A stretch of 64,000 nucleotides of DNA from Buchnera aphidicola (Microlophium carnosum) (GCA_011752475.1 CP048747.1:434001-498000); one strand, 5' to 3'. Positions 38,505 through 49,810 are shown, counted from the stretch's first letter. Program-made: numbers and translations. The notes: generated from the letters alone by a model not told the origin.

Positions 38505-40325
38505 ATGCATCACAGTATAAGAAATATTGCCATTATAGCACATGTTGATCACGGGAAAACTACATTACTTGACAAATTATTACAGCAATCAGGAACATTT
38601 CAAGAACATGAAGAAAAAACTGAAAGAATCATGGATTCTAATGATTTAGAAAAAGAACGAGGCATTACAATTTTATCTAAAAATACTTCTATAAAATGGA
38701 AAAATTATAAAATAAATATAGTAGATACTCCTGGACATGCTGATTTTGGTGGTGAAGTAGAACGTGTAATGTCCATGGTAGATTCAGTTCTTCTAGTAGT
38801 AGATGCTTTAGATGGACCAATGCCACAAACACGATTTGTTACTAAAAAAGCATTTAAATACGGTTTAAATCCTATTGTTATTATCAATAAAATTGATAGA
38901 ATTAATTCTCGTCCTGACTGGGTAGTAGATCAAGTGTTCGATCTTTTTGTTAATCTTGATGCAAATGATCAACAACTTGATTTTCCTATTATTTATACAT
39001 CTGCTATTCTTGGTACTTCAGGAACAGATCATCTAAAAATGAAGGATAATATGATTCCATTATATGAATCTATTATTAAATATGCTCCAGCTCCTAATGT
39101 TAATCCTGAGCAAAAATTTCAAATGCAAGTTTCCCAACTTGATTATAATAATTACCTAGGAGTTATAGGAGTTGGTCGTATTAAACAAGGATCTATTAAA
39201 CCCAACGATCAAGTAACTATTATTGATAGTTATGGAAAATATCGTAATGGAAAAGTAAATAAAGTTTTAAATTATTTTGGATTGAAAAGAATTGAAATAA
39301 ATCAAGGAAATGCAGGAGATATAATTGCTATCACAGGTCTTAATGAACTAAAAATTTCTGATACAATTTGCCATCCAGATAATTTACAATCTCTACCAGC
39401 ATTAAGTATAGATGAACCTACAGTAAATATGTTTTTTTCAGTGAATACTTCTCCTTTTTCAGGAAAAGAAGGAAAATATATTACATCTCGTCAAATTTTA
39501 GAACGGTTAAAAAAAGAAACTATGCATAATGTTGCTCTACAAATCAAAGAAACAAAAGATGCAAATATTTTTTCCGTTTCCGGACGCGGTGAACTACATT
39601 TATCTATATTAATTGAAAATATGCGTCGTGAAGGATTTGAATTAGAAGTTTCTCGTCCAAAAATTATTTTTCGTAACATTGATGGAATTAAAAAAGAACC
39701 GTTTGAAAATGTAACTTTAGATATTGAAGAAAAGCACCAGGGCAGTATTATGCAGTTTATAGGTATAAGAAAAGGTGAATTAAAAAATATGATTATGGAT
39801 TCAAAGGGAAGAGTACGACTTGAGTATATATTATCCAGCAGAGCGTTAATTGGTTTTCGTACAGAATTTATGAGTATAACTTCTGGAACAGGACTTTGTT
39901 ATTCATCTTTTAGTCACTATGATAAACTTCAAAATAACAATATTGGACAAAGAAAAAACGGAGTTTTAATATCTAATAGCATGGGTATGGCAGTGGGTTT
40001 TTCTCTATTTAATTTACAAGAAAGAGGAAAGTTGTTTATAGGACATGGTGCTCAAGTATATGAAGGACAAATAATAGGACTTCACAATCGATCTAATGAT
40101 TTAACAGTTAATTGTTTGACTGGAAAAAAATTAACTAATATGAGAGCGTCTGGAACAGATGAAGCAATAGTTTTAACAACTGCTATTAATTTAACATTAG
40201 AAGACGCGATAGGATTTATCAATGATGATGAACTTGTAGAAATTACGCCTAAATCTATACGATTACGTAAATTTTATTTAAAAGAAAGTGAAAGAAAAAG
40301 AGCTAATCGCAATAAAAATACCTAA
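38505..40325 (+). CDS. typA: Ribosome-associated GTPase TypA/BipA
   Basis: TypA is a translational GTPase related to EF-G that acts on 50S assembly and stress translation. ATG at 38505 follows AAAAGGAAA, a good ribosome binding site, and gives 606 residues (E. coli 607); an in-frame TTG at 38478 would add nine residues and is rejected. Motifs include [15 protein letters not shown] ([12 protein letters not shown]), [12 protein letters not shown] and NKIDR. The C-terminal TypA domain ([27 protein letters not shown]) is complete. Confidence 0.96.
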   Translation: MHHSIRNIAIIAHVDHGKTTLLDKLLQQSGTFQEHEEKTERIMDSNDLEKERGITILSKNTSIKWKNYKINIVDTPGHADFGGEVERVMSMVDSVLLVVDALDGPMPQTRFVTKKAFKYGLNPIVIINKIDRINSRPDWVVDQVFDLFVNLDANDQQLDFPIIYTSAILGTSGTDHLKMKDNMIPLYESIIKYAPAPNVNPEQKFQMQVSQLDYNNYLGVIGVGRIKQGSIKPNDQVTIIDSYGKYRNGKVNKVLNYFGLKRIEINQGNAGDIIAITGLNELKISDTICHPDNLQSLPALSIDEPTVNMFFSVNTSPFSGKEGKYITSRQILERLKKETMHNVALQIKETKDANIFSVSGRGELHLSILIENMRREGFELEVSRPKIIFRNIDGIKKEPFENVTLDIEEKHQGSIMQFIGIRKGELKNMIMDSKGRVRLEYILSSRALIGFRTEFMSITSGTGLCYSSFSHYDKLQNNNIGQRKNGVLISNSMGMAVGFSLFNLQERGKLFIGHGAQVYEGQIIGLHNRSNDLTVNCLTGKKLTNMRASGTDEAIVLTTAINLTLEDAIGFINDDELVEITPKSIRLRKFYLKESERKRANRNKNT

Positions 40326-40338
40326 CATTATATGATTA

Positions 40339-40375
40339 ATTATATAATTCTATTTGTTCAATAGAATTATATAAT
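40339..40375. terminator. Hairpin between convergent typA and gmk
   Basis: A perfect 16-bp stem (40339-40354 with 40360-40375, core ATAATTCTATT/AATAGAATTAT) closes on a 5-nt loop, TGTTC. It is symmetrical, and lies between the two converging genes, so it can serve both directions. Confidence 0.75.
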
Positions 40376-40410
40376 ATTATTTATTTAAATCATTGAATTT
40401 TTTTCTATCA

Positions 40411-41034
40411 TTAACGTTTTAATAAATTAGAAATTAATAAATTGTATTTATTTTTTTGATGCAATACACATAAATGTTCAGCAGTAATAATTGTTGCTAA
40501 ATCATTCACTGCTTGTTTAAAGTCATCATTAATAATCAGGTAATCATATTCTGAATAATGTTGCATTTCATCTACTGCTTTTTCCATTCTATTTGCAATA
40601 ACTACATCACTATCTTGACCTCTTTCTCTTAATCTTTTATGTAATATATCTTTAGATGGTGGTAATAAAAAAATACTTTTTGATCCTGGAATTTTATATT
40701 TAACTTGCTTCGCTCCTTGCCAATCGATATCAAGAAAAACATCAATACCAGAAAATAACATTTTTTCGATAGATCGACGCGAAGTTCCATAATAATTACT
40801 AAAAACTTTAGCGTATTCTAAAAAAGAATCTTGTTTAATCATAATTTGAAATTCTTTTTTTGATATAAAATAATAATGTTTTCCATGCAATTCACCAGGT
40901 CGTATAATTCTAGTAGTATGAGAAATAGATACTTGAACATTATACAAATTTTTTGATTTTAACAATCCTTGAATTAAACTTGATTTTCCTGTTCCACTTG
41001 GAGCTGAAATAATAAAAAGAATACCTTGAGACAT
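40411..41034 (-). CDS. gmk: Guanylate kinase
   Basis: Gmk phosphorylates GMP to GDP. The 207 residues match E. coli (207). The P-loop [13 protein letters not shown] is at residues 9-21, and the GMP-binding region ([45 protein letters not shown]) and [10 protein letters not shown] follow. It stands alone between typA and ygfZ. Confidence 0.97.
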   Translation of the reverse strand: MSQGILFIISAPSGTGKSSLIQGLLKSKNLYNVQVSISHTTRIIRPGELHGKHYYFISKKEFQIMIKQDSFLEYAKVFSNYYGTSRRSIEKMLFSGIDVFLDIDWQGAKQVKYKIPGSKSIFLLPPSKDILHKRLRERGQDSDVVIANRMEKAVDEMQHYSEYDYLIINDDFKQAVNDLATIITAEHLCVLHQKNKYNLLISNLLKR

Positions 41035-41160
41035 GATATTTTTAAAGATAGTTCCGGCTAAAATTTTATAAAAAATAAATATTTTTTTCTTAATAAAATA
41101 AAAAATGTATTTTTTAAAATGTAAAATATATAAAAAAAAAAATAACTCCTATATCACTAT

Positions 41161-42120
41161 CTAATTTTTTATTAAAAAAATATTTTTGAATCCATATATT
41201 CTGAATAAATTATTTACATCTATAGGTTTTCGTAAAACTACTTGTATATAAATATCTTCATATTTAACATGAACTATAGATAATAAGATACCAATCTTAT
41301 ACCATTTTTTATCTATCTGAGTTTCAATAAATGAACCTATTTTAGGAAAAATACTTCCTGTTCCTGATAACAAACATAAAAAATGTTTATTGATTTTTTT
41401 AAAAAATATTCGTGCTATTGTTTCTTGTCCATAATAACATCCTTTTTTAAAACTTATAGCTTTAAGCTTATCTAAATTAATTGCTTGCGGTGTAAATCTT
41501 TTAGAACATATTTTATCAATAATAGGAAATCCTGATTCCATATTTAACAACAACCATTGTTTACTATTATTAAAAAATATATTTGTATTAATTTTTTTTT
41601 TAAAGATTAAAAAGTCGGAAACAGATAAAACCAATAAAAATCGTTCTGATGGTTCTGCATACCACAATATAGTTTTATTGTTTTCATGAATTACTGGGCA
41701 ATTCTTATCTGGTATTTTAATAAAAAAATTCAATAAAAATAATTTAACATTTAATCCTGCAAATCCTACTAAACAAACGTTGTTTAATTCATAAATTTTT
41801 ATTTTTGAAAAGACAGAATACTTTTGAATTTCTTGAATTTGAATCTTAGAAACACTTTTCCGTTGAATATAACCATAACCTTTTTCATAATGAAACAAAC
41901 GCATAGTACTTAATACTTTCCCATTAAAATTACAGTATGCACAAAGTGTATGATGAGTCTTAGATAATAAATTTATATCGATAGTCAATTGACTTTGAAG
42001 ATATTTTTTACTATCCACTCCTTCTACATAAGTTAGAGACCATTCTTCGAGTAATATCATTGTTAATGATAATTCATTTGAAGGATAGATAAGATTTTGT
42101 AATGAGATCAATGATGACAT
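41161..42120 (-). CDS. ygfZ: Folate-dependent iron-sulfur cluster maintenance protein YgfZ
   Basis: YgfZ is a tetrahydrofolate-binding protein that supports Fe-S enzymes, notably the tRNA thiomethylase MiaB. The signature KKGCYYGQE (E. coli KKGCYTGQE) is intact, as are NMESGFPIIDK and PQAINLDKL. The start is placed at the ATG ending at 42120 (MSSLISLQN), which aligns with the E. coli N-terminus; the frame remains open for 22 further codons upstream, which are not supported by homology. miaB is retained 6 kb away, which explains why ygfZ is kept. Confidence 0.93.
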   Translation of the reverse strand: MSSLISLQNLIYPSNELSLTMILLEEWSLTYVEGVDSKKYLQSQLTIDINLLSKTHHTLCAYCNFNGKVLSTMRLFHYEKGYGYIQRKSVSKIQIQEIQKYSVFSKIKIYELNNVCLVGFAGLNVKLFLLNFFIKIPDKNCPVIHENNKTILWYAEPSERFLLVLSVSDFLIFKKKINTNIFFNNSKQWLLLNMESGFPIIDKICSKRFTPQAINLDKLKAISFKKGCYYGQETIARIFFKKINKHFLCLLSGTGSIFPKIGSFIETQIDKKWYKIGILLSIVHVKYEDIYIQVVLRKPIDVNNLFRIYGFKNIFLIKN

Positions 42121-42286
42121 TATTTTTATTCCCAAAAATATATTTAATATAAAGGATATAAAATCAAAATAAATACATCTATTCAATTAAATAGCTATAA
42201 TGAAAGAATGTAATTTTTAAAAAATACATTTAAAAAGTTAAAAAATTTTTTAATTCAATTTACACTAACAGAAGAAATATAAAGCT

Positions 42287-43385
42287 ATGTTAGAAACAAA
42301 TATTATAACTAACAAAATTAAAAACTGTAAAAAACGTATACAAGATCTTAAGAGGTATCTTTGACTATAACAAAAAAGAAGCTCGTCTTTCAGAAATTAA
42401 TTTAGAATTATTGTCACCTGAAACATGGAAGAACCAGATATCCATTAAAAAACTAAATAAAGAAAAATATTTATTAGGTTCTATAATTCAAAATATTAAT
42501 AAAATAGAACAAGATATCAAAGAAGTAATTATTTTTTTAGAATTAGCAGTGGAAACAGAAGATAACATAGTACTAGAAGAATCTTCTATAGAAATACAAA
42601 AAATAGAAAAAAAAATAAAAAAAATTGAGTTTTATCGTATGTTTTCAAAAAAAAATGACAACTGTAATTGTTATGTTGATATACAATCTGGTTCAGGAGG
42701 GACAGAAGCTCAAGATTGGTCTAAAATGTTACTAAGAATGTATTTAAGATGGGCCGACAAAAAAGGATTTCAAACAGAAATTATTCACGAATCTATTGGA
42801 GAAATAGTCGGAATTAAATCCTCTACTATTAAAGTCGTCGGAGATTATGCTTTCGGATGGCTAAGAACTGAAACAGGAATACATCGTTTAATTAGAAAAA
42901 GTCCCTTTGATTCTGGGAAAAGACGCCATACTTCTTTTAGTTCAGTTTTTATATATCCAGATATAGATGATACAATTCATATAAACATTAATCCTTCTGA
43001 TCTAAGAATTGATGTTTACAGAGCTTCTGGAGCTGGAGGTCAACATGTAAATAGAACTGAATCAGCTGTTCGTATTACTCATTTGCCTACAAGTATCGTC
43101 ACTCAATGTCAAAGTAATCGTTCTCAACATAAGAATAAAGAAGAAGCAATGAAACAAATGAAATCAAAAATATATGAAATGAAAATAAGGAAAAAACAAC
43201 AAGAAAAACAAAAAATTGAAAACAATAAATCAGATATCACCTGGGGTAATCAAATACGATCATATATATTAGATAACTCAAAAATTAAAGATCTTCGTAC
43301 TGGTGTTGAAAAAAATCATGTTCAATCTGTTTTAGATGGTGATTTAGATGATTTTATTGAACAAAGTTTAATCATTGGGTTGTAA
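42287..43385 (+). CDS. prfB: Peptide chain release factor 2, programmed +1 frameshift
   Basis: RF2 ends translation at UGA and UAA. A first frame runs from ATG 42287 through 25 codons to the in-frame TGA at 42362-42364; the second frame starts with GAC at 42363 and ends at 43385. The site reads CTT-TGA-C with AAGAGG just upstream, acting as the Shine-Dalgarno-like stimulator, so the autoregulatory frameshift is kept. The joined product is 365 residues, the E. coli length. The stop-recognition SPF tripeptide (in RKSPFDSG) and GGQ (in [10 protein letters not shown]) are present, and the residue before Ser-Gly-Ala is Ala, not the Thr of E. coli K-12. lysS follows after 9 nt. Confidence 0.95.
42350..42365 (+). 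promoter_or_regulatory. RF2 frameshift site
   Basis: AAGAGGTAT-CTT-TGA-C is the programmed frameshift signal of prfB. CTT is the slippery codon, TGA the RF2-specific stop, and C the poor-context base after it. The AAGAGG stretch can pair with the 3' end of 16S rRNA three bases before CTT, as AGGGGG does in E. coli. Confidence 0.92.
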
Positions 43386-43394
43386 GGGATTCAA

Positions 43395-44915
43395 ATGTCA
43401 GAAGTAAAAAAAAGCAATAATTGTAAAAATGATATTAGTGATAATGAAATAAAAAGAAGAGAAGAAAAATTTGTTAATATGAAAAAAACAGGATTTTCTT
43501 TCCCAAATAATTTTAAAAGAAATACTACTTCAAAAAAAATTCATCAAAAATACCAAACGAAAGACGGTAATAAACTACAAGAATCAAAAATTAAAGTTTC
43601 TATTGCCGGTCGTATGATACAAAGACGCATTATGGGAAAAGCTTCTTTTTTTACACTGCAAGATATGGAAGGAAGAATACAAATTTATATAAACGAAAAA
43701 AACATATCACCTGAATTCTATAAAGATCACTTTAAAAAATGGGATATTGGAGATATTTTAGGTGTGGTTGGCACACTATTTAAAACTAAAACAGGAGAAC
43801 TATCTGTTTATTGCCAAAATGTTCAAATACTGAATAAATCATTAAAACCTTTACCAGATAAATTTCATGGTTTATCTAATCAAGAAATACGTTATCGAAA
43901 AAGATACCTCGACTTAATTAGCAATAATAAATTGTATTATACCTTTAAACAACGTTCTAATATTATTATGGCAATTCGAAATTTTATGATAGAAAACGAT
44001 TTTTTAGAAGTCGAAACTCCAATGTTACAAAGTATTCCTGGAGGAGCTAATGCTCGTCCTTTCGTTACTTATCATAATGAAATTGATGCTAAAATGTATT
44101 TAAGAATAGCTCCTGAATTATATTTAAAAAAATTAATCATTGGTGGTTTCGAACGTATTTTTGAACTTAATAGAAATTTTCGTAATGAGGGAGTGTCAGC
44201 TCGTCATAATCCAGAATTTACTATGATGGAAGCATATGTTGCATATTCTAACTATGAAGATATGATGATCTTAATAGAAAATCTTTTTAAGAACATTACT
44301 ACATTACTTTTCAAAAAAAATGAAATTACATTTCATGGAAATAATTTTGATTTTAGCAAACCATTTCATAAGTTAACTATGAAAAATGCAATTCTTCAAT
44401 TTCATCCAACAATTACATTATCTGATTTAAACGATTTTGACAAAATAAAAAAATTTGCAAAATCCATAGGTATAAAAGTAGAAAAAAAATGGGGAAATGG
44501 TCAAATAGAAAATGAAATTTTTGAGAAAACAGTAGAAAAAAAATTAATCCAACCAACTTTTATCACTCAATATCCAGTAGAAGTTTCTCCATTAGCGAGA
44601 CGTAATGATGTTAATTCGAATACAACTGATAGATTTGAACTTTTTATTGCTGGATATGAAATAGGAAATGGATTTTCAGAACTCAATGATGTAGAAGATC
44701 AAAAAATACGATTTTTAAATCAAATTAAAAAAGCAGATAAAGAAGATAATAAAAATATATTTTATGATCAAGACTATATAGAAGCATTAAAATATGGTTT
44801 ACCACCAACATCAGGATTTGGAATTGGAATAGATCGTTTAATTATGATATTAACAAATCAAATTAGCATTCGTGATGTAATTTTATTTCCAACACTTCGT
44901 TCTTTTAAAAAATAA
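43395..44915 (+). CDS. lysS: Lysyl-tRNA synthetase, class II
   Basis: LysRS charges tRNA-Lys. The 506 residues (E. coli 505) have an N-terminal OB-fold anticodon-binding domain (VSIAGRMIQRRIMGKASFFTLQDMEGRIQIYI) and a class II catalytic core with motif 2 (FRNEGVSARHNPEFTMMEAYVAY) and motif 3 (GFGIGIDRLIMILTNQISIRDVILFP). It lies 9 nt behind prfB, as in E. coli. Confidence 0.97.
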   Translation: MSEVKKSNNCKNDISDNEIKRREEKFVNMKKTGFSFPNNFKRNTTSKKIHQKYQTKDGNKLQESKIKVSIAGRMIQRRIMGKASFFTLQDMEGRIQIYINEKNISPEFYKDHFKKWDIGDILGVVGTLFKTKTGELSVYCQNVQILNKSLKPLPDKFHGLSNQEIRYRKRYLDLISNNKLYYTFKQRSNIIMAIRNFMIENDFLEVETPMLQSIPGGANARPFVTYHNEIDAKMYLRIAPELYLKKLIIGGFERIFELNRNFRNEGVSARHNPEFTMMEAYVAYSNYEDMMILIENLFKNITTLLFKKNEITFHGNNFDFSKPFHKLTMKNAILQFHPTITLSDLNDFDKIKKFAKSIGIKVEKKWGNGQIENEIFEKTVEKKLIQPTFITQYPVEVSPLARRNDVNSNTTDRFELFIAGYEIGNGFSELNDVEDQKIRFLNQIKKADKEDNKNIFYDQDYIEALKYGLPPTSGFGIGIDRLIMILTNQISIRDVILFPTLRSFKK

Positions 44916-44982
44916 TTTTCATGGATTAAAAATTTATCTTTTAAAATATAAAAAGTTTAATAAAAATGAGACGAGATATAAA

Positions 44983-46230
44983 ATGCCAACACCTCTCAAT
45001 AATACTGAAAATAATCTTAATATAAAAACAATTAAAGATTTAATAAGAAAATATCAACCTCCATTTTGGGTTTATGACTCCGAGATTATTTATAAAAAAA
45101 TTAAATTACTAGAAAAATTTGATGTTATTAGATTTGCTCAAAAATCTTGTTCAAATATTCATATATTACGGATGATGAAAAATAAAAATATAAAAATCGA
45201 TGCGGTTTCATTAGGTGAAATTGAAAGAGCTTTATCATCTGGATTTGCACCAAATACAAATGAAATAGTCTTTACCGCAGATATTTTAGATCAAGAAACT
45301 TTATTTAAGGTAGTCGATTGTAAAATACCAGTCAATGCCGGATCTTTAGATATGTTAACACAATTAGGAAAAATTTCACCAGGTCATCATGTGTGGTTAA
45401 GAATTAACCCAAGATTTGGATATGGACACAGCAAAAAAACTAATACTGGAGGAGAAAATAGCAAACATGGCCTTTGGGAGCCTGAACTAGCAATACCAAT
45501 TATAAAAAAATATAAATTAAAATTAATAGGATTACATATGCATATAGGTTCAGGAGTAAACTATTCCCATTTAAAAAAAGTTTGTGAATCCATGACTAAA
45601 TATGTTTTTCAATTAAATCAAAAGATATCGTCTATTTCTGTTGGCGGAGGATTACCTATACCTTATAAATTTAATGATGAACCCATCGATATAAAAAAAT
45701 ACTTTATGTTATGGAATATAGCAAGAAACAAAATATCTGAATTTTTAAAAGAAAAAATTCAATTAGAAATTGAACCTGGAAGATTTCTAGTTGCAGAATC
45801 AGGTATTTTAATTTCAAGAGTATGGGCTACAAAAAAAATGGGTAACAATAACTTTGTTTTAGTAGATGTTGGGTTTAATGATTTAATGAGGCCAACTATG
45901 TACGGAAGCTATCATCATATATCTATTGTTGCTGGAGATGATAGAATCATTGACGAAAAAGAAACCACTAATACTGTTGTTGCAGGTCCTCTATGTGAAT
46001 CAGGAGATATTTTTACGCAAAAAGAAGGAGGAACTGTTCAATCTAGAAAATTGCCAATCATAAAAATAGGAGATTATTTGATTTTTCATGATACAGGAGC
46101 TTATGGCTCTACAATGTCATCTAATTATAATACAAGACCACTTATTCCGGAAATATTATTAAAAAATAATAATTCTATTGTTATTCGCAGACGTCAGACA
46201 ATTGAAGATATATTAAACTTAGAAAAATAA
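44983..46230 (+). CDS. lysA: Diaminopimelate decarboxylase
   Basis: LysA makes lysine from meso-diaminopimelate with PLP, the last step of lysine synthesis, a nutritional role of the symbiont. The 415 residues (E. coli 420) include the PLP lysine region RFAQKSCSNIHIL, the His of GLHMHIGSG, SVGGGLPIPY, the EPGRFLVAESG phosphate loop and the C-terminal active-site Cys in GPLCESGDIF. asd in this window makes an earlier intermediate of the same pathway. No lysR regulator lies nearby. Confidence 0.96.
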   Translation: MPTPLNNTENNLNIKTIKDLIRKYQPPFWVYDSEIIYKKIKLLEKFDVIRFAQKSCSNIHILRMMKNKNIKIDAVSLGEIERALSSGFAPNTNEIVFTADILDQETLFKVVDCKIPVNAGSLDMLTQLGKISPGHHVWLRINPRFGYGHSKKTNTGGENSKHGLWEPELAIPIIKKYKLKLIGLHMHIGSGVNYSHLKKVCESMTKYVFQLNQKISSISVGGGLPIPYKFNDEPIDIKKYFMLWNIARNKISEFLKEKIQLEIEPGRFLVAESGILISRVWATKKMGNNNFVLVDVGFNDLMRPTMYGSYHHISIVAGDDRIIDEKETTNTVVAGPLCESGDIFTQKEGGTVQSRKLPIIKIGDYLIFHDTGAYGSTMSSNYNTRPLIPEILLKNNNSIVIRRRQTIEDILNLEK

Positions 46231-46291
46231 TATTTTTTTAATAATTCATTATCATTAAAATATTTTTTAATAAAGGAATATTATATAATAT

Positions 46292-47143
46292 ATGTACATC
46301 TTTTTTCCTAACTTAAACCCTATAATTTTTACTATTGGTCCAATCTCTGCTCGTTGGTATGGTTTTATGTATCTTGTTAGTTTTATATTTGCAATGTGGT
46401 ATGGAAAAAAAAATAGTATTAAAAATAAGAAAAAATGGTATGAAAAAAATATCGAGATATTATTATATGCTGTTTTTTTAGGATCATGTATTGGAGGAAG
46501 AATAGGATATATTGTTTTTTATAATTTTACATATTTTTCTCAAAATATACTTTCGATATTTCATATATGGGAAGGAGGCATGTCATTTCATGGAGGATTA
46601 ATAGGAGCTATTATTGTTATGCTATATTTTTCCTTAAAATATAAAAAAAAAATGTTAGAAATATCTGATTTTATAACTCCATTAGTACCTTTTGGATTAG
46701 GTGCTGGAAGATTGGGAAATTTCATTAATAGTGAACTATGGGGACGTGTATCACCACACTTTTCATATGCAATGATTTTTCCTAACTCTCAATATCAAGA
46801 TTTAGAAATGATAAAAAAGTCTCCTCAATTACAATCATTATTAGAAAAATATGGAGCATTACCACGTCATCCTTCCCAATTATACGAATTTTTTTTAGAA
46901 GGTATTCTTTTATTTTTTATAATTTATTTTTTTTCAAAAAAAAATAGACCAATAGGTAGTATTAGTAGTTTATTTTTAATTTGTTATGGAATATTTAGAA
47001 TATTTATAGAGTTTTTTAGAGAACCGGATCCTCAAATAGGACTATTGCAAAACATAATCACCATGGGACAAATATTATCGATCCCAATGATTATTGCTGG
47101 TTTAATTATTATGTACAAGTCTTCCTGTAAAAATAAATTATGA
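46292..47143 (+). CDS. lgt: Prolipoprotein diacylglyceryl transferase
   Basis: Lgt attaches diacylglycerol to the lipobox cysteine of prolipoproteins in the inner membrane. The 283 residues (E. coli 291) have several hydrophobic segments, the essential His in WEGGMSFHGGLIG, and the Lgt signature GAGRLGNFINSELWGR with the essential Arg. Retention implies some lipoproteins remain, although BamD in this window lacks the cysteine. The stop is 6 nt before thyA, with the same lgt-thyA order as E. coli. Confidence 0.96.
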   Translation: MYIFFPNLNPIIFTIGPISARWYGFMYLVSFIFAMWYGKKNSIKNKKKWYEKNIEILLYAVFLGSCIGGRIGYIVFYNFTYFSQNILSIFHIWEGGMSFHGGLIGAIIVMLYFSLKYKKKMLEISDFITPLVPFGLGAGRLGNFINSELWGRVSPHFSYAMIFPNSQYQDLEMIKKSPQLQSLLEKYGALPRHPSQLYEFFLEGILLFFIIYFFSKKNRPIGSISSLFLICYGIFRIFIEFFREPDPQIGLLQNIITMGQILSIPMIIAGLIIMYKSSCKNKL

Positions 47144-47149
47144 GGAATT

Positions 47150-47944
47150 ATGAAACAATACATTAAATTAATTAAAAAAATAATTAAGATCGGAAATCCA
47201 AAAGAAGATCGTACAGGAACAGGAACTTTATCTATTTTTGGTTATAATATGAGATTTGATTTAAGAAAAGGTTTCCCACTTCTTACAACAAAAAAATGTC
47301 ATACCCCATCTATTATTCATGAATTATTATGGTTTTTAAAAGGAGATACTAATATTGACTATCTTAATAAAAATAAAATATCAATTTGGAATAATTGGGC
47401 AGATAAATCTGGAGATGTTGGTCCAATATATGGAAGGCAATGGAGAAGTTGGAGCACATTAGAAGGAAAGAAAATCGATCAAATAAAGAATATATTAATA
47501 CAGTTAAAAAAAACTCCTAACTCCCGTAGAATGTTAGTTTCTAGTTGGAATGTTGGAGATATAGATAAAATGAGATTACCTCCTTGTCATGTTCTTTTTC
47601 AATTTTATGTTTATAAAAATATACTCAGTTGTCAACTGTATCAACGTTCTTGTGATGTATTTCTTGGACTACCTTTTAATATAGCCAGTTATTCAATACT
47701 TATACATATGATAGCACAACAATGTAATTTAAAAATTGGAGAATTTTTATGGACAGGAGGTGATGTTCACTTATACAACAATCATATTAAATTAGCACAA
47801 AAACAAATATTAAGAACACCTCGAAAACTACCAGAATTAATAATTCTTAACAAACCTCAGTCATTATTTCAATATTCTTTTCAAGATTTTAAAATTGTTG
47901 GATATGATCCTTACCCTTCTATTAAAGGAAAAATATCTATATAA
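47150..47944 (+). CDS. thyA: Thymidylate synthase
   Basis: ThyA makes dTMP from dUMP using methylene-tetrahydrofolate. The 264 residues equal E. coli ThyA. The catalytic Cys146 lies in [11 protein letters not shown], and the other signatures [43 protein letters not shown] and [10 protein letters not shown] are intact. GAGGAATT just before the ATG is a strong ribosome binding site overlapping the lgt stop region. Confidence 0.98.
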   Translation: MKQYIKLIKKIIKIGNPKEDRTGTGTLSIFGYNMRFDLRKGFPLLTTKKCHTPSIIHELLWFLKGDTNIDYLNKNKISIWNNWADKSGDVGPIYGRQWRSWSTLEGKKIDQIKNILIQLKKTPNSRRMLVSSWNVGDIDKMRLPPCHVLFQFYVYKNILSCQLYQRSCDVFLGLPFNIASYSILIHMIAQQCNLKIGEFLWTGGDVHLYNNHIKLAQKQILRTPRKLPELIILNKPQSLFQYSFQDFKIVGYDPYPSIKGKISI

Positions 47945-48009
47945 AATAAACAATTTTATATTAGAAATAATATCTTTACGAATCAATTTGGATTAATTTT
48001 AACTAATAT

Positions 48010-49326
48010 ATGAAATATATATACATAAAAACTTGGGGCTGTCAAATGAATGAATATGATTCATCTCTAATAGCCACATTATTACAAAAAAATAAATACT
48101 TGCTGACTAACTCAGTAGAAAACGCTGATATTTTAATATTAAATACTTGTTCGATAAGAGAGAAAGCTCAAGAAAAAGTTTTTCATCAACTTGGAAGATG
48201 GAAAAAAATAAAAAATAAAAACTCAAAAATTATCATTGCTGTAGGAGGATGTGTAGCGACTCAAGAAGGTGAGGAAATTTTTAAAAGAGCAAATTACGTA
48301 GACATCATATTTGGAACTCAAACTTTACACAAACTACCAAAAATGATTTCTGAAGTAGAAAAAAAACGAAAATTATCTATTGATATTAGTTTCCCTAAAT
48401 TAGAAAAATTCAAATATTCTTTAGAACCCAAAAAAACAGGATATACAGCAGATATTTCTATTATGGAAGGATGTAATAAATACTGTTCATTTTGTGTAGT
48501 ACCATATACAAGAGGCAGTGAAATTAGTCGTCCATGTGATGATGTTTTATTTGAAATATCAATGTTAGCGAAGCAAGGAGTGAGAGAAATTAATTTATTA
48601 GGGCAAAACGTCAATGCATATCAAGGTCCAACTTTTAATGGAAAAATTTGTTATTTCTCAGAATTAATAAGATTGGTTGCAGAAATAGATGGTATTGATA
48701 GAATTCGTTTTACTACTAGCAACCCACTTGAATTTACAGATGATATTATTGAAGTATACCAAGACACACCAAAACTAGTTAGTTTTCTGCATCTTCCTGT
48801 TCAAAGTGGTTCTAATAAAATTCTTAATTTAATGAAGCGTTCATATACAGTAGAAGATTATGAATCTATTATTAAAAAACTAATTATTGCTAGACCCAAT
48901 ATTCAAATTAGTTCTGATTTCATTGTAGGATTTCCTGGAGAGTCTGAAATAGATTTTCAAGAAACCATGAACCTTATAAAAAATATTAATTTCGATATGA
49001 GCTTTAGTTTTATATACTCTACCCGACCTGGAACACCTGCATCCAAAATAAAAGATGATCTTGATATAAAAGAAAAAAAAAGACGTTTATATCTTTTACA
49101 AGATCGTATAAATATACAAACTATGTTATGGAGTAGAAAAATGTTTGGAAGCACACAATCTATTTTAGTAGAAGGTGTATCTAGTAAAAATATTATGAAT
49201 TTGTATGGGAGAACAGAAAATAATAGAATTGTTACTTTTAAAGGTTCCTATCAAATGATTGGACAATTTGTTAATGTAAAAATTAAACGAGTGCATACAC
49301 ATTCATTAAAAGGTGAATTATTGTAA
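48010..49326 (+). CDS. miaB: tRNA-2-methylthio-N6-dimethylallyladenosine synthase MiaB
   Basis: MiaB is a radical-SAM enzyme that adds the 2-methylthio group to i6A37 of tRNAs reading UNN codons. The auxiliary 4Fe-4S ligands (CQMNEYDSS with Cys11, LNTCSIRE with Cys47, and AVGGCVATQ) and the radical-SAM motif CNKYCSFC with VPYTRG are all present, followed by a TRAM domain. The 438 residues are shorter than E. coli (474) at the C-terminus. It needs SAM, an electron donor such as reduced flavodoxin, and YgfZ; metK and ygfZ are both in this window. Confidence 0.96.
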   Translation: MKYIYIKTWGCQMNEYDSSLIATLLQKNKYLLTNSVENADILILNTCSIREKAQEKVFHQLGRWKKIKNKNSKIIIAVGGCVATQEGEEIFKRANYVDIIFGTQTLHKLPKMISEVEKKRKLSIDISFPKLEKFKYSLEPKKTGYTADISIMEGCNKYCSFCVVPYTRGSEISRPCDDVLFEISMLAKQGVREINLLGQNVNAYQGPTFNGKICYFSELIRLVAEIDGIDRIRFTTSNPLEFTDDIIEVYQDTPKLVSFLHLPVQSGSNKILNLMKRSYTVEDYESIIKKLIIARPNIQISSDFIVGFPGESEIDFQETMNLIKNINFDMSFSFIYSTRPGTPASKIKDDLDIKEKKRRLYLLQDRINIQTMLWSRKMFGSTQSILVEGVSSKNIMNLYGRTENNRIVTFKGSYQMIGQFVNVKIKRVHTHSLKGELL

Positions 49327-49346
49327 AAATAATTCAGTTCAGAACT

Positions 49347-49810
49347 ATGGAAAACATTATTATAAACCTTCAGATTTGTTGCAAAAGCAATAAAAATATA
49401 CCAAAAAAATTACATTTTAAGAAATGGATAAAAAAAGTTTTATACAAAAAAAAAACATTAATATAATAACGATACGTATCGTAGACGAATTAGAAATTCA
49501 AAAACTAAATTTTACTTATAGAAGACAAAATAAACCAACGAATATTTTATCATTTTCTTTCAATAAATTTATTACAACTAATCATAAATTATTAGGAGAC
49601 TTAGTTTTATGTAAAAACATCATAGAGAAAGAATCTTTAAAATATAATAAATTACTAGAATCACACTGGGCTCATATTACAATACATGGCACACTACATT
49701 TATTAGGATATGATCATAAAAATACTCAAGAAACAGATATTATGGAGAAAATTGAAAATAAAATGATGTTATCTTTAAATTATAAAAAACCATATTGTTT
49801 AAAAAATTAG
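49347..49810 (+). CDS. ybeY: Endoribonuclease YbeY, frame broken by one base in an A10 tract
   Basis: YbeY is a zinc endoribonuclease for 16S rRNA 3' maturation and 70S quality control. ATG 49347 begins MENIIINLQICCKSNK...KKWIKKVLY, which aligns without gaps to the E. coli N-terminus (SQVILDLQLACEDNS...TWLNAVIP). After ten A residues (49446-49455) homology continues in another frame from AACATT with TIRIVDELE, NKPTNILSFSF, LLGDLVLC and the zinc site HGTLHLLGYDH. Adding one A joins both halves at exactly the E. coli spacing and gives about 154 residues (E. coli 155). An internal ATG at 49424 would make only a truncated 128-residue form. ybeZ, upstream in E. coli, is lost. Confidence 0.88.

Noticed and set aside
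42411..43385. prfB starting at the TTG at 42411 without a frameshift
   Set aside because: The upstream 41 residues are conserved only when read through the programmed frameshift at 42362, giving the exact E. coli length of 365.
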